Notes: generated by a model not told the origin, from the sequence alone. A stretch of 64,000 nt of DNA from Chloroflexi bacterium HGW-Chloroflexi-10 (GCA_002840755.1 PHBZ01000001.1:248001-312000); one strand, 5' to 3'; positions 34,942-46,978 are shown, numbered from the stretch's first letter. Program-made: numbers and translations.

Positions 34942-37260
34942 TTACTCCTTAATATTTTCAGATATTTTTATTTGTCCCGCGTCCCATGTGCCGAAAGTTG
35001 TTGCCATAAGGACAAAACTGACCATCAGCAGCGGGCAAAGCAGGTATGCCGAAAGCGGGTTAATCTCAAATTGAAACGACGACGCGCCAAACGTAGCGAT
35101 AACCGCGCCTGCGAGGTACTCGCCCACTGTGTTTGCCAGAAGCGTGCCGAGAAAAATTCCGGCTATCAGTACGAATACCGCACGCGAGAGATACTGCGCC
35201 TTAATATCCGCATTTGTAAAACCGAACGCTTTCATTACGGCAATGGAATATCTATCCTTTGCGACCAGCATTTTCATAAACAGCACGGTAACCAGTACGG
35301 TGATAATCAATGCAGCAGTAATGGCGGCATAGGAAGCCTTTCCAATGGATCGTATTGTTGAGCCGAATGTCTGTTGAATATATCCATCAATTCCCGAAAT
35401 CTTTGCAAATTCAAACCTGTCCGCAATTTCTGTAATCTTACTGCTTACAAGAGATTTATCCGCAAGCTCCGCGCTGATAACGCTCCACATAATCTCCGCC
35501 GAATTATCGCTGAAAACTGCCTTTGCGGTTTTGCCGCCATTGGTAATGTCGGAATAAATTCCGCACACCGTGAGTTGTTTCTCTTTTCCATCAACCACCA
35601 GTGGTATCACATTGCCGGTCTTTTTGCCCAGCTCATCGGCGTTCATCACCGAAAGCGCAATTTCGTCTTCAGTGGCGGGTGCTCTGCCTTCGGAATATTT
35701 TACGGGGAATACCGAATGGTCGCCCAGCTCAATCTTGATGCGTTCCTCCGAACCGTCATCCATCTTGGCGTTGAATGTTTTGGTCGTTAGCACAACATAT
35801 TTAGATATGGATCTGTCGTTCTCCAGCACCTTTGCAATTTCCGCTGTTTTTTCGAAAATATGGTCGGTCTGCTGAATGTCGATGCGGATATCGCTTTTTC
35901 CTATTCCCATATAAGTGCTGAAGCTTTTTGAAGAAATTGTGTTGTATAAATTCTGCGGAACGATGATGATAAATACCAAAATCACTAGCACCGCAAACAT
36001 TGTGGCGTAAAGCTTTTTCCTTGTAAGAACATCTTTAATTCCGAGAAAAATATTTGTATCAAGCAGCCTGTTTTTGCTCAGATGGAAACTCTTTGCTGTA
36101 CTGGTTTTTTCCTGGGATGTTCCAAAACGGATAGCCTCCGCGGGGGATATCTTTCGAAAGCGCTTCAGCACGCCGTTCACATAAGCAATAATCGCAAGGA
36201 ATATCAGCAGTACGCTAATGATTCCGAAAAGCAAGGCAGCAGAAGGATTTTCGCTTTCACCCATAAAAAGCCGGATATTTTCAAGGAGCATGCCTCTGAA
36301 CGCAAATGAAAGCGAAAATCCGAGAATACAGCCCGTCGCCGCAATCGCAGCGTATTTTGCAAGATAAATTTTCTGTATGTCGGCAACGCGCAGCCCTATC
36401 GCTTTCATCACCCCTATTTCACGGTAATCATCCTCGATTTTTGCCAGAAGCGTGAAGCGTATGCACATAAAAGCGATTGCAACGAAAAGCGCGCTGACCA
36501 GCAGAATAACTGCAATCATCAGCCCGTCAGAAATGGCATTAATCGTCTTGAAAAGCGGATAGGTAATCGTCGGTCCGTTTGCGTCGAGCCCTGCGGAGGT
36601 GTAAGCGGTTTCAAATGCGCCCAGTGCAGAAAGATCCTTTAATCTGAACTCAATCAGATATTCCGTGTTTCCGAAATCCTTTATTTCCGTGTAGTCATTT
36701 TTACTCACAAGAAATCGCTTGGACGAGGCAAGCAGCGAATTCATCTGTGAATCGCGTAAAAATCCCGCAACGCGAAACGTCTTTCCGAACAGTTCAACTT
36801 CGTCGCCGATCTTTGCGGTGCCATCCTGCATATAGCATATCGGAACATAAAGCTCACCATCGGATACACTGATAACCTTTCCGTCAAGATCGAGCAGATA
36901 ATCGAATTTTTCGCTCTGTACGGAGAATCCGTTATCCTGAACACTATCCGCGAGCGAACTTTCTTCAAAGATTATTCGCGCACCGTCAACGTTGAGAAAT
37001 TCAAGCACCTGAAATTCATCGATATCGCCATTCTGCTCCGCAAAGGCTGTAAGCTGCATGGTGTCAATTTCACCCGAATGCATCTGCATAAAATGCGGAG
37101 TTTTCGCCTGAGTCATAAGCGTATCGATCGCACCCGTAAGATTTACAACCAGTATCGCCGCCAGCGAAACAAGCATAGCCGCGGTAGCGATAAATATCAT
37201 TGTTGTCAGTGTTATCGCTTTGTTCTTTGAAATATCATTGCGGATCGTTCGGTAATACAT
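34942..37260 (-). CDS. FtsX-like ABC permease (MacB/BceB type)
   Basis: 772 residues. Start YYRTIRNDISKNKAI leads into the first membrane helix; a ~200-residue extracytoplasmic domain; three helices near 250-370 with the FtsX pattern (DDYREIGVMKAIGLRVADIQ); a second extracytoplasmic domain; and a repeat of the FtsX pattern near the C-terminus (DRYSIAVMKAFGFTNADIK). Two FtsX units in one chain are typical of Firmicutes peptide-sensing or lipoprotein-type transporters. It is encoded upstream of its ATPase. Codon choice and wording resemble Clostridia-type genes, so transfer is suspected. Confidence 0.88.
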   Translation of the reverse strand: MYYRTIRNDISKNKAITLTTMIFIATAAMLVSLAAILVVNLTGAIDTLMTQAKTPHFMQMHSGEIDTMQLTAFAEQNGDIDEFQVLEFLNVDGARIIFEESSLADSVQDNGFSVQSEKFDYLLDLDGKVISVSDGELYVPICYMQDGTAKIGDEVELFGKTFRVAGFLRDSQMNSLLASSKRFLVSKNDYTEIKDFGNTEYLIEFRLKDLSALGAFETAYTSAGLDANGPTITYPLFKTINAISDGLMIAVILLVSALFVAIAFMCIRFTLLAKIEDDYREIGVMKAIGLRVADIQKIYLAKYAAIAATGCILGFSLSFAFRGMLLENIRLFMGESENPSAALLFGIISVLLIFLAIIAYVNGVLKRFRKISPAEAIRFGTSQEKTSTAKSFHLSKNRLLDTNIFLGIKDVLTRKKLYATMFAVLVILVFIIIVPQNLYNTISSKSFSTYMGIGKSDIRIDIQQTDHIFEKTAEIAKVLENDRSISKYVVLTTKTFNAKMDDGSEERIKIELGDHSVFPVKYSEGRAPATEDEIALSVMNADELGKKTGNVIPLVVDGKEKQLTVCGIYSDITNGGKTAKAVFSDNSAEIMWSVISAELADKSLVSSKITEIADRFEFAKISGIDGYIQQTFGSTIRSIGKASYAAITAALIITVLVTVLFMKMLVAKDRYSIAVMKAFGFTNADIKAQYLSRAVFVLIAGIFLGTLLANTVGEYLAGAVIATFGASSFQFEINPLSAYLLCPLLMVSFVLMATTFGTWDAGQIKISENIKE

Positions 37261-37942
37261 AAGTTGCCTCTGATTTCAAACTGTTAAAGTTGGATAAGCT
37301 TTTTGGTTGCTATGAGTGTATCGTCGATAATTTGACCTGTCGCCTATCCTGAGATATGTTCATAGGGTAGGCTTTTATAACGGGTTTTGGTATGAAGGAT
37401 GTTTTACGCGTTCGTTATAGTCCTTTAGAGATATATACGAATCAATTCTCAAATCCGTTTCTTAGTACAAAATAATCTTTTTTGAGAATATAGTATGCCC
37501 GTGACGGGTATAGAGGTTATTATATGGTTGGAAATTTATATCGTCCCTCTTCAATAGGATTGAGTTCAGTCGACGAAAGACGAAAAACCACCTGTTCTAT
37601 TGGCCAGGAAAGAAATTTTATTAACAATTAACCGGAATTTAGGAAAATCACTACGGAACAATTTCCAGGAACCTACACCACCTGCAAACCGTGCAAATCC
37701 CCAATTCACCCTTTAATTTTGTCCGCTAAACTGAGGGAAGATTAAAAGTCCGCTTGCTAGGCATTCTGTACTGGCGAGGCAAGAAATAACCCGATGCCTC
37801 ACCCTCCCGCTTTACCGCCGATCAAGCGCTATGCACAGAATTCCGAAAAACGGACCGGCCATGCTAATTATCTATGGTCGGTTGATTTCATTCCCGTGTC
37901 GATCATCGGAGTACAATTAACGAAAGGATTGCAAGTGCAAAT
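37261..37942. other. 682-bp gene-free region between divergent genes
   Basis: It holds an imperfect hairpin at 37342-37372 followed by TTTT, an 11-bp palindrome CCCGTGACGGG around 37499-37509, a TACAAT box (37912-37917) near the BTAD gene, and one short copy of the dispersed palindromic repeat (37761-37812). I see no gene. Confidence 0.6.
37761..37812. repeat. Dispersed palindromic repeat, internally shortened copy
   Basis: Starts CATTCTGTACTGGCGAGGC and ends GATGCCTCACCCTCCCGC. Compared with the copy at 41552 it lacks about 20 central bases, as if the hairpin tip were lost. Confidence 0.75.
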
Positions 37943-39868
37943 ATGAACTCGTCTGACAAGGTCATCCTGCTGCTTGAAGAAAGCCGTGCATTTGAACGTG
38001 GTGGTGAAATCGCGGCTGCCATCCGCTGTGGACAGCAAGCGCGCCAGTTGACACAGGCACTAGATGATTCAGATGGCGAAGCGGATGCGCTCAATGTGCT
38101 GGCCTATGCACACATCCGTTTGGGGCACTATCACCAGGCGCAGGAATTTTGCCGCCAGGCATTAACATTGGCAGGGGTAGACTCTCATGGCCGCGCAGAG
38201 GCGCTGCTCAATTTAAGCATATGCGCCAATGAAACCAATGATTTGAATGCCTCCGAAGCATACAATCTGCAGGCTGTAGATTTGGGCCGTCAAATTGGGG
38301 ATGATCGTATCCTGGTTCGGGGTCTGCATTCCCTTTCCTGTGGAATTTACATGCCGCGCGGTCAGTTCGCCCTTTCGCTGGCTGCCGACGAGGAAGCGAT
38401 CCATATCGCCCGCTCGCGTGGTTTTCCAGAGTTCGCCTGGGGACCGCTGCTGACAATTAGTTGGGTTTACTGGTTGACCGGGCAGCGTCATCTGGCTGAA
38501 GCCCGATTGAAGGAACTGCTTCAAGTCATTTCCTCCGGCTCGCTTGGAGATGGCTACTGGCATTTTATTCATGCCAGCCTGGCGTTGGATGCCGGTGAAT
38601 ACGAAACCGCCAGAGATTTATTCAGCAAAACGTTTTCGATCGCCGAAAGCAACGGCATCGCCGAAAATTTGTTCTTTGCCCGCATTGGCTTGAGCCGCTT
38701 GAGTCGCACAATAAATGATGCCTCCGCAGCTTTTTCCTGGGCAAGTGAAGCCCTGTCCATTGGGGAACGCATTGGTTATCACCACCTGCAAGGAATTGCT
38801 TATATTGAACGAGCGCGGGGCGCCTGGGCATTGGGCAACTTGTCTGCTGCTAAAGATGATTTGCATTCCGCCATTCATCGCCTGGCTCCTCTGCGCCTGG
38901 ATTATGATCTGGCCCTGGCCGAGTTGTTGCTCGCGGCGCTGCTTCGTCAACAAAACCAGCTAAATGTCGACGCAATCTGGCAGCAATCTGCGCGCCGGCT
39001 GGCGCAGGGCGGTTTTGCTTACCTGGCTGAGCGCGAACGGGCTCTGGCCTTCCCATTAATCGCCGCAGGCCTCACCAGCAGCGATGCGCCTACCGCACAG
39101 GCGTCGGCTATTCTGCTGGAGCATCTGCAGCGTGTCTCACCCGCACCGCTGAAAATAGTCACGCTGGGGGGCTTGCGGGTGAAGGTGGGGGGATACGTGG
39201 TTGACAGCCAGACACTGCGCCAGCGTCGTGCGGGTGAATTATTGGGGCTATTACTCGTCAGCCCGGGTCGTTCGCTCTCGGTGGAGCAGGTAATCGATGC
39301 TCTCTGGCCCGAAAAGGAACCTGCTGCGGCTCAAGTTCTCTTTCACCATGCCACTTCCACTCTGAGACGGGCGTTGGAACCTGACTTGCCGGATAAGTTC
39401 CCATCATTTTACCTGGAAGTGAAAGAAGGAAAGGTGAACTTACGCCTGCCGCCCCCCTCAACGGTTGATTTCGAGACCTTCGAGGCGCATTACCGCCGTG
39501 AAGAATGGGCCGCTGCCCTGGCATGGTGCGGTGGGGAATTCCTGCCAGAATATCGCTATGCCGATTGGTCTGCCTCCAGACGGCAATGGTTGGCACAGGA
39601 TATTCAACGCGCCGAGCTTGAAATGGCCAAAATCTGGTTGGCTGAAAACGAATGGTTTAAAGCACTGGAAGCCTGCCGAAAGGTGCTGGCCATTGAGCCC
39701 TGGCAAGATCAGGCCGTACTGTTGGGCATGCGCGCTTGCCTTGGAATAGGAGATCGCTCAGGTGCGCTGCGCCTGTATAAATCACTGGAAAAGATACTGC
39801 ATGACGAGTTGGGGATTCAACCGCCGGTGGAATTGCAGGAATTGGCCCGCACTTTGCGAAAGCCCTGA
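37943..39868 (+). CDS. TPR-BTAD transcriptional regulator (SARP-like)
   Basis: 641 residues. Residues 1-390 are helical TPR-type repeats. The C-terminal part has a winged-helix OmpR-like DNA-binding domain (LGGLRVKVGGYVV; ELLGLLLVSPGRSLSVEQVI; ALWPE) followed by the BTAD helices (FKALEACRKVLAIEPWQDQA; ALRLYKSLEKILHDELGI). SARP-type proteins usually have the DNA-binding domain first; here TPRs precede it, an arrangement frequent in Chloroflexota. It likely activates the downstream 69-residue ORF and secreted propeller, or distant genes. ATG 37943 has no strong ribosome binding site. Confidence 0.87.
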   Translation: MNSSDKVILLLEESRAFERGGEIAAAIRCGQQARQLTQALDDSDGEADALNVLAYAHIRLGHYHQAQEFCRQALTLAGVDSHGRAEALLNLSICANETNDLNASEAYNLQAVDLGRQIGDDRILVRGLHSLSCGIYMPRGQFALSLAADEEAIHIARSRGFPEFAWGPLLTISWVYWLTGQRHLAEARLKELLQVISSGSLGDGYWHFIHASLALDAGEYETARDLFSKTFSIAESNGIAENLFFARIGLSRLSRTINDASAAFSWASEALSIGERIGYHHLQGIAYIERARGAWALGNLSAAKDDLHSAIHRLAPLRLDYDLALAELLLAALLRQQNQLNVDAIWQQSARRLAQGGFAYLAERERALAFPLIAAGLTSSDAPTAQASAILLEHLQRVSPAPLKIVTLGGLRVKVGGYVVDSQTLRQRRAGELLGLLLVSPGRSLSVEQVIDALWPEKEPAAAQVLFHHATSTLRRALEPDLPDKFPSFYLEVKEGKVNLRLPPPSTVDFETFEAHYRREEWAAALAWCGGEFLPEYRYADWSASRRQWLAQDIQRAELEMAKIWLAENEWFKALEACRKVLAIEPWQDQAVLLGMRACLGIGDRSGALRLYKSLEKILHDELGIQPPVELQELARTLRKP

Positions 39869-39973
39869 GCTTTCGCTTTACTTCCTGTATGCACTTCGTG
39901 TGCAGGGATGAAATAATCGTCATAACGCCCGTATTTGTAAGTATTCTGGCAGTCCCAATGGGTATAAAAAGGT

Positions 39974-40183
39974 ATGCGAACCATTTATACCTTTATTTTG
40001 CGTTTGCTGGTCGATAGCGCAGATCCAGAAGCGTTCCGCGGTGCGCTGCAGGTTGCGAGTCAAAATCTGGAACCCCAACCCTTCAGTAGCGAAACCGCTC
40101 TGCTGGGTCTACTCAAATGCCTGGTTTCACTGGAAGGGCAGCCGGGCAGTACGAATCAAGATCAAGAGGAGAACAATTTATGA
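39974..40183 (+). CDS. 69-residue ORF coupled to the secreted propeller gene
   Basis: The start MRTIYTFILRLLVD and the following acidic stretch show no known family. Its stop (TGA) overlaps the next start as ATGA at 40180-40183, and AAGAGGAGAAC lies within its last codons, serving the next gene. That overlap supports real translation. It comes 105 bases after the BTAD regulator. It may be a coupling leader or a small regulatory protein. Confidence 0.55.
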   Translation: MRTIYTFILRLLVDSADPEAFRGALQVASQNLEPQPFSSETALLGLLKCLVSLEGQPGSTNQDQEENNL

Positions 40184-41361
40184 AAATCGCATCTTTTTTG
40201 GCTATTCTGACTTTTTTTCTACTGGCACCTGTTTATGCTCAAACTACTGCTCAATCCGCTTATAGGGATTGGGAAATTCTAACGGGAGATGATCCACAAG
40301 CTCAGGATAACCAGGGCGCCACTCAGGCAGCCGCCGTGGCCGTCTGGCGTCCCATGAATGGCACGGGGCTGCCGCCTCTCACCCAACTGAACATCAACGT
40401 GATCTTGGCGGATCCGATCAATCCAAAAATCGTTTACCTCGGTACGTCGGCTGACTATGGGGAATACGGCGGCGTATACCGCACGACAGATGGAGGTTTA
40501 AATTGGTCGCCATTCAACACCGGCATAGCGGCCCATGCAGCCATCGATATGCTGGCCATTACACCGGATGGTGGCGTATTGTATGGTCGTGATAGTAATT
40601 ACGCGAGCGTTGGTCTGTTCCGCACCACAACAGACAGCGCCAACTGGACGAAGTTGACCACCCCCATCGCGAGCGACGCTAACGATATTCATTCGATGTA
40701 CGTCGATTCCGACTACATTTATATCGGGCTGTACGCAAATGGGATGTATAAGAGCGGTAACCAGGGGGTTGACTGGAGTCAAATGGAGCACGCCCCGATA
40801 AATACGATCGGGGTCATCGCGGGTGTTTCCACTGACAGCGATCTACTGTACGCAGTAGTTGTTACTCCCTATAAAACCATCGACGGCGGTGAAACCTGGG
40901 AGTATCTCACCAGCTTTAATGTCGGGGTAAACCCATGCGAAAGCAGGGGCTATGTCGATACCATCTCGATCGACCCGACCAACACCGATGTATTCTTAGT
41001 TGGAGACGACTATCAATGCCTGGTGCGCAGCGATGACGGCGGTGCGACTTTGACCAAGGTCTATGAAGGCGCAGGGGTGAATCGTGTGATCTTCGATCCG
41101 CGCGATCCCAATCTGGCATATCTATCTGCCATTACTCGCGGGATAACTCACGATGGTGTGATGATGAGTAGCGATAACGGCAAAACCTGGGTGGACTACA
41201 ACAGCGGTTTGCCGTGGATGGGCACCAACGGGTTCGAGCTGGGGCCTGGAGCTGCCGGAAAGCCTTCCGTTTTGTATGCGGGTATGACCCGTAAAGGGAT
41301 CTACACAACCGCTCCATCTGCCTCCCAACACGCGGTATTCTTGCCCGCGTTAAGACGGTGA
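40180..41361 (+). CDS. Secreted BNR/sortilin-type beta-propeller protein
   Basis: 393 residues. The signal peptide is cleaved near VYA-QTT, with no lipobox. The mature part is a propeller of BNR/Asp-box type blades (YRTTDGGLNWSPF, YKSGNQGVDWSQ, YKTIDGGETWEYL, VRSDDGGATL, MSSDNGKTWVDYN), as in sialidases and plant photosystem-factor-like propellers, without the sialidase Arg/Glu signature that I could confirm. It ends HAVFLPALRR, the same kind of tail as the protein at 44270-46345. The start is ATG 40180, overlapped by the upstream ORF. Confidence 0.8.
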   Translation: MKIASFLAILTFFLLAPVYAQTTAQSAYRDWEILTGDDPQAQDNQGATQAAAVAVWRPMNGTGLPPLTQLNINVILADPINPKIVYLGTSADYGEYGGVYRTTDGGLNWSPFNTGIAAHAAIDMLAITPDGGVLYGRDSNYASVGLFRTTTDSANWTKLTTPIASDANDIHSMYVDSDYIYIGLYANGMYKSGNQGVDWSQMEHAPINTIGVIAGVSTDSDLLYAVVVTPYKTIDGGETWEYLTSFNVGVNPCESRGYVDTISIDPTNTDVFLVGDDYQCLVRSDDGGATLTKVYEGAGVNRVIFDPRDPNLAYLSAITRGITHDGVMMSSDNGKTWVDYNSGLPWMGTNGFELGPGAAGKPSVLYAGMTRKGIYTTAPSASQHAVFLPALRR

Positions 41362-41410
41362 GCTTTTTATTCGTGCCATCGCCAATTATCACAATGTTTC
41401 GGCCAGTTCA

Positions 41411-41441
41411 CACCATACCCGGTGCCTCGCCCTCCCGTTTG
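41411..41441. repeat. Right half of the dispersed palindromic repeat
   Basis: Only the ACCCGGTGCCTCGCCCTCCCG part is present; the left arm is missing. Confidence 0.6.
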
Positions 41442-41472
41442 TTAATAGCCGGGCAGACTTCTTAAAACAAGG

Positions 41473-41625
41473 ACGGAACCTCGGCCCCTTGGCCCCTCAC
41501 TGCCGTTCCTCGTTGGGGTGGACATGCGCCCACCCTTCCCTACGCATCCCCGCATTCTATAAGGGCGAGGCAAGAAGAATAATCACTCCCGGTTCAACAC
41601 CCGATGCCTCGCCCTCCCGCTTTTT
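41473..41625. repeat. Long copy of the dispersed repeat (module plus hairpin)
   Basis: The left module (41473-41551) matches 50313-50382; the core 41552-41625 has left arm GGGCGAGGC and right arm GCCTCGCCC, complementary over nine bases, ending with CTCCCGCTTTT. Confidence 0.8.
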
Positions 41626-41946
41626 GTTTATGTACCCGCGGGCAGACGATCTATCCCTTATTATTGTTATGGTTGCAATACCTGCTTTAGCTGCTTCTAC
41701 CCTGTTTACTGAGATGATACAAAATATGCGCGGCATGACAAAACAATGCTAAACTCAACAAAGTTTCGCCAAAATTTTCACCCGTTTGGGTGTCCTCACA
41801 CCGCTCTATAGCAACCTGGATTCGAGCGAATAAAGGAATTCAGTAATTGCATAAGTATTGTTCAAAGTCGCTGTAATAGCACCTGTATGGAGACAGAATC
41901 TGCTAAACGAAGATAGAAAGAAAAAGTCAAAAACAGGAGAGATATT

Positions 41947-44202
<2,256 letters not shown>

Positions 44203-44269
44203 TTCAACCTGATAATTTCGTGCCCTTAACCCGTCTCAATCTGCATGCCCATGATCAAAAAAGCTGCCT

Positions 44270-46345
44270 CTACCGCATCAGCAGTGGAAGGAAGATTTTT
44301 TCGTTCTGCACGTTGACAACCATCACTCCGCTTTCATTCGAGACAGTCAGCACCTGGTTGGCTGTGCCGGCACGAATGTGGTGCATGGTTCCAGGCAATT
44401 CGATTTCGCTGGTCTTCGCCGGGGCGATCGCGTCCGCAGAAATATCGTACGCCTCCACCCCGCCAATCCGGGCGATGTAGAGTCGGTCGTCTTTCACCAG
44501 CAGATCTCTCGCCGTACCAGCATTATCAATCGTCCCTTTCTGTCCCTCGCTAAAGTCCCTTGGATTGTAGACGGCGATGGTGCTGCAAGAGTCAATGCAC
44601 ATATAAAGTTCCGTGGGCGAGCCGCTCAACAGGCCTTGCGAGGTATTGGAAGCAGCCAGGAAATACACTTTCTTGCCACCAAAGTTAACCTGTTCGACAA
44701 GGGTCATGTCCGCTGGATCGGTGACATTCAGAACCTTAATGCCGTTATCATATAATGCCACGTATGCCCTGCGGTTCGCTTTCAGGGTCATCCCGGGACC
44801 AAAGGAAAACCATGTAAACAATTCCAGATCTTTCACGGTCTCAGTCATTACATCCTGATCCTTCAGGGCAAAAACTGTGGGGTTGTTGAGATCGAAGCTG
44901 ACCAGTTGGTTGTCACCCGGAATCAGATCGATGAGCAGGAACAGTATGGTTCCTGCCATTTCCATGTCGATGACATTGCCGCTAATGGTGATTGTGCTGG
45001 CCTGGCTGATATTATCCGGGTTATTTACATTCAACACTCGAATTCTACTATCACCATCCTGCACCACCGCGTATTTCATCTGGTTGGCGGTAAAGGGCCG
45101 CACCTGCCGGAAATCTCCCGCAAAAGTGTCACGGACTGTGGATGAATCGTAGATGGTGAAATTGGCCTGGTCGGTAATGTAATATAAGCTGTCAACCTTA
45201 GCCACATCGGTTATCGGCAAGAAATCGTACAGCAGCCCGCCGCTCAAGGTAATCTCAGTCACGGTTTGGTTCAGGATGCGCAGCCCGCCCGAGAACGCGG
45301 CGTAAATCTGCCCATTGAGCAGTTGCACCTCGTCGGCGGACTGCTGGTCTATCCCGGTCGTATAACAGATGGGGCTGCCGGAAAAAACGCCCGAGTCCGA
45401 GACGGCAATCCGGCAGGCTCCGCCCTCTCCTTTGGGATATATAGCCGTGCCGTCACCCATCGCCAGGTAGGCTGTTCCATCACTCACCTGGATATCCTGA
45501 ATACCGTTGTAGAAGCTGGCCGGAGTGAGATCGAGATCGGTGACTTGTGTGATACTGGCTAGGTTACTGACATTAAAGCTGGTCATAGAACCCGAGGTAT
45601 CGCCCATGTAGACGGTATTGCCCGATTTGACGATGCTGCGGAAAAAATGCCCCGCGACCGCTACGGAGACCGGAGTAGGGATGCTGGGTGGGCTGCTGTT
45701 GAGATAGTTGAGATCGAAAACGACCAACCCATCTTCCCCACCAGCCGCATATAAAAAGTTGTCTTCCACATCCAGTACCAGGGAATAGAAGGAATAAAGA
45801 TCGTTATTCAAATAGTTGAAGATATCATCGGGGTTTGTCGGATCGCTTATATCAACGAAAAAAACCCCGTACGATTCGGTGCTCAAGATAGCCATATCGC
45901 CGGATAAGATGATATCAAAAAAGTGGTTGGGAAAGTAATAGGTGCCCACTTCGTGCATGTTCGCCGGGTCAGAGACATCCACAATGATCATTCCGGCGCG
46001 GTGGGCGGCGATATAAGCATAGCCGTCGCGTACCACGATCGCCTCGATCTGCCCATGCAGCGGTTCGCTGACCCAATAATTGACGACGTGCCCCACATCG
46101 GTGTGGATGTCGGCAATCACCAACCGCGGGCCCATCCCAAAGTACGCGTACTGCCCGGCAGCATCGACAAAGAGGCCTTTGCTTGAACCGCCAAACTGAT
46201 CGGCCAGGGTTGCATGGTCAGACCATGTTACCGGATAGGGTGGTAATTCCGCTGCAACGTGTTTTGTTGGAACTAGGCTGAATACAATCAGGGCGCCAAA
46301 CAGGAGTTTGACGATCTTCATCCAGTGGGAACTTTTATGTAACAT
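44270..46345 (-). CDS. Secreted LVIVD-type beta-propeller protein
   Basis: 691 residues. N-terminal signal peptide (IVKLLFGALIVFSLVPTKHVAA), no lipobox. Repeats of the LVIVD type fill the rest: AGMIIVDVSDPANMHEVGTY, GVFFVDISDPTNPDDIF, GIKVLNVTDPADMTLVEQV, IRVLNVNNPDNISQAS. Such propellers are surface-exposed in Chloroflexota and related bacteria. It ends EKIFLPLLMR. GAAAGGGG precedes ATG 46345. No enzyme motif is seen; binding or adhesion is guessed. Confidence 0.83.
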   Translation of the reverse strand: MLHKSSHWMKIVKLLFGALIVFSLVPTKHVAAELPPYPVTWSDHATLADQFGGSSKGLFVDAAGQYAYFGMGPRLVIADIHTDVGHVVNYWVSEPLHGQIEAIVVRDGYAYIAAHRAGMIIVDVSDPANMHEVGTYYFPNHFFDIILSGDMAILSTESYGVFFVDISDPTNPDDIFNYLNNDLYSFYSLVLDVEDNFLYAAGGEDGLVVFDLNYLNSSPPSIPTPVSVAVAGHFFRSIVKSGNTVYMGDTSGSMTSFNVSNLASITQVTDLDLTPASFYNGIQDIQVSDGTAYLAMGDGTAIYPKGEGGACRIAVSDSGVFSGSPICYTTGIDQQSADEVQLLNGQIYAAFSGGLRILNQTVTEITLSGGLLYDFLPITDVAKVDSLYYITDQANFTIYDSSTVRDTFAGDFRQVRPFTANQMKYAVVQDGDSRIRVLNVNNPDNISQASTITISGNVIDMEMAGTILFLLIDLIPGDNQLVSFDLNNPTVFALKDQDVMTETVKDLELFTWFSFGPGMTLKANRRAYVALYDNGIKVLNVTDPADMTLVEQVNFGGKKVYFLAASNTSQGLLSGSPTELYMCIDSCSTIAVYNPRDFSEGQKGTIDNAGTARDLLVKDDRLYIARIGGVEAYDISADAIAPAKTSEIELPGTMHHIRAGTANQVLTVSNESGVMVVNVQNEKIFLPLLMR

Positions 46346-46511
46346 TTTATCCCCTTTCAGGTGTGCATTTCTATTGAATCAAGTTTGTCGGTTTGAACGT
46401 TAGAAGATATAGATTTATTATATCATCTTCAACTAAATGCCCATTTAATAATGACAGTATTCCCGTCATTACCTTTTCCTCGGCTGTGCCAACGCTGTTT
46501 TAACCCTGTCC

Positions 46512-46652
46512 ATGAAACGTATCACGGATGCTTATGTAGCCGTATCACCGGAAGAACGCAATTCACCGATCCTTATTGAGAAGCATTGTTTTGATGAAAC
46601 AGTCCCCGCAGTTCTTGAGGACATAACCATACCGAAATATCAAAGACTGTGA
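46512..46652 (+). CDS. Possible 46-residue ORF or gene relic
   Basis: ATG to TGA in one frame: MKRITDAYVAVSPEERNSPI and on to PKYQRL. The frame stays open upstream without a start or ribosome binding site, and a terminator follows 19 bases after the stop, which suggests the end of a once longer gene. No family is recognised. Confidence 0.3.
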   Translation: MKRITDAYVAVSPEERNSPILIEKHCFDETVPAVLEDITIPKYQRL

Positions 46653-46670
46653 AGAACGAAAGTCCAATAT

Positions 46671-46694
46671 AGCCCACAAAGCGGGCTTTTTTTT
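46671..46694 (+). terminator. Rho-independent terminator
   Basis: AGCCC (46671-46675) pairs with GGGCT (46683-46687) over a 7-base loop, followed by eight T. Confidence 0.7.
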
Positions 46695-46826
46695 CAGCTA
46701 CAGGGGGCTTCGCTTGGAAATTAAGACTTTCCTCTTTACTCTGTGGTCCCCGCGGCTCTGCGCGAGCCTAGTAAAAATCCCCAACAAATCATGCCGTAGG
46801 GTATCCCGAAATCCCTGCTCATCCCC

Positions 46827-46899
46827 ACATGCTGTACGGGAGAGGCAAGAAGAATGATCACTCCCGGTTCAATACCCAATGCCTCGCCCTCTCGTTTTT
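46827..46899. repeat. Dispersed palindromic repeat, full copy
   Basis: Left part GCTGTACGGGAGAGGC, right part AATGCCTCGCCCTCTCG. The GGGAGAGGC arm has drifted from GGGCGAGGC and the right arm to CTCTCG, so pairing is weaker than in other copies. Confidence 0.78.
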
Positions 46900-46929
46900 C
46901 AATCAAAATACAATATCTATAATACTACC

Positions 46930-46958
46930 TTGACAGACATAGTAATATGTCGTATAAT
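46930..46958 (+). promoter_or_regulatory. Consensus promoter with PadR-type operator
   Basis: TTGACA (46930-46935), 17 bases, TATAAT (46953-46958). The spacer contains GACATA-GTAA-TATGTC (46936-46951), a perfect dyad, so the regulator would sit between -35 and -10. This is the usual autorepression design for PadR proteins. Confidence 0.88.
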
Positions 46959-46978
46959 ACCAATCGAGAGGTGATCCT

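Larger units (their letters stand above)
41362..41946. other. 585-bp gene-free stretch rich in repeats
   Basis: It contains a right-half repeat copy (41411-41441), a longer module (41473-41551) shared with 50313-50382 including the hairpin GTGGACATGC..., a full copy (41552-41625), and a short hydrophobic coding-like tail (41640-41752) without credible start. A ribosome binding site AGGAGAGA precedes the UvrA-like gene. Confidence 0.6.
46346..46978. other. 633-bp gene-poor region
   Basis: It contains a small ORF (46512-46652), a terminator (46671-46694), a repeat module also present near 50634 (CTGTGGTC..CGGCTCTGCGCG), one full dispersed repeat (46827-46899) and the PadR promoter-operator. 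Confidence 0.6.

Noticed and set aside
34174-37260. An integrative element carrying the Firmicutes-like ABC pair
   Set aside because: No integrase, transposase or terminal repeat was found at its edges.
41489-41752. An 87-residue frame ending in a hydrophobic tail
   Set aside because: It crosses a dispersed repeat copy and has no start signal; only its last ~30 residues look coding-like.
46512-46652. A toxin-antitoxin component
   Set aside because: The 46-residue frame has no partner ORF and no family similarity that I recognise.
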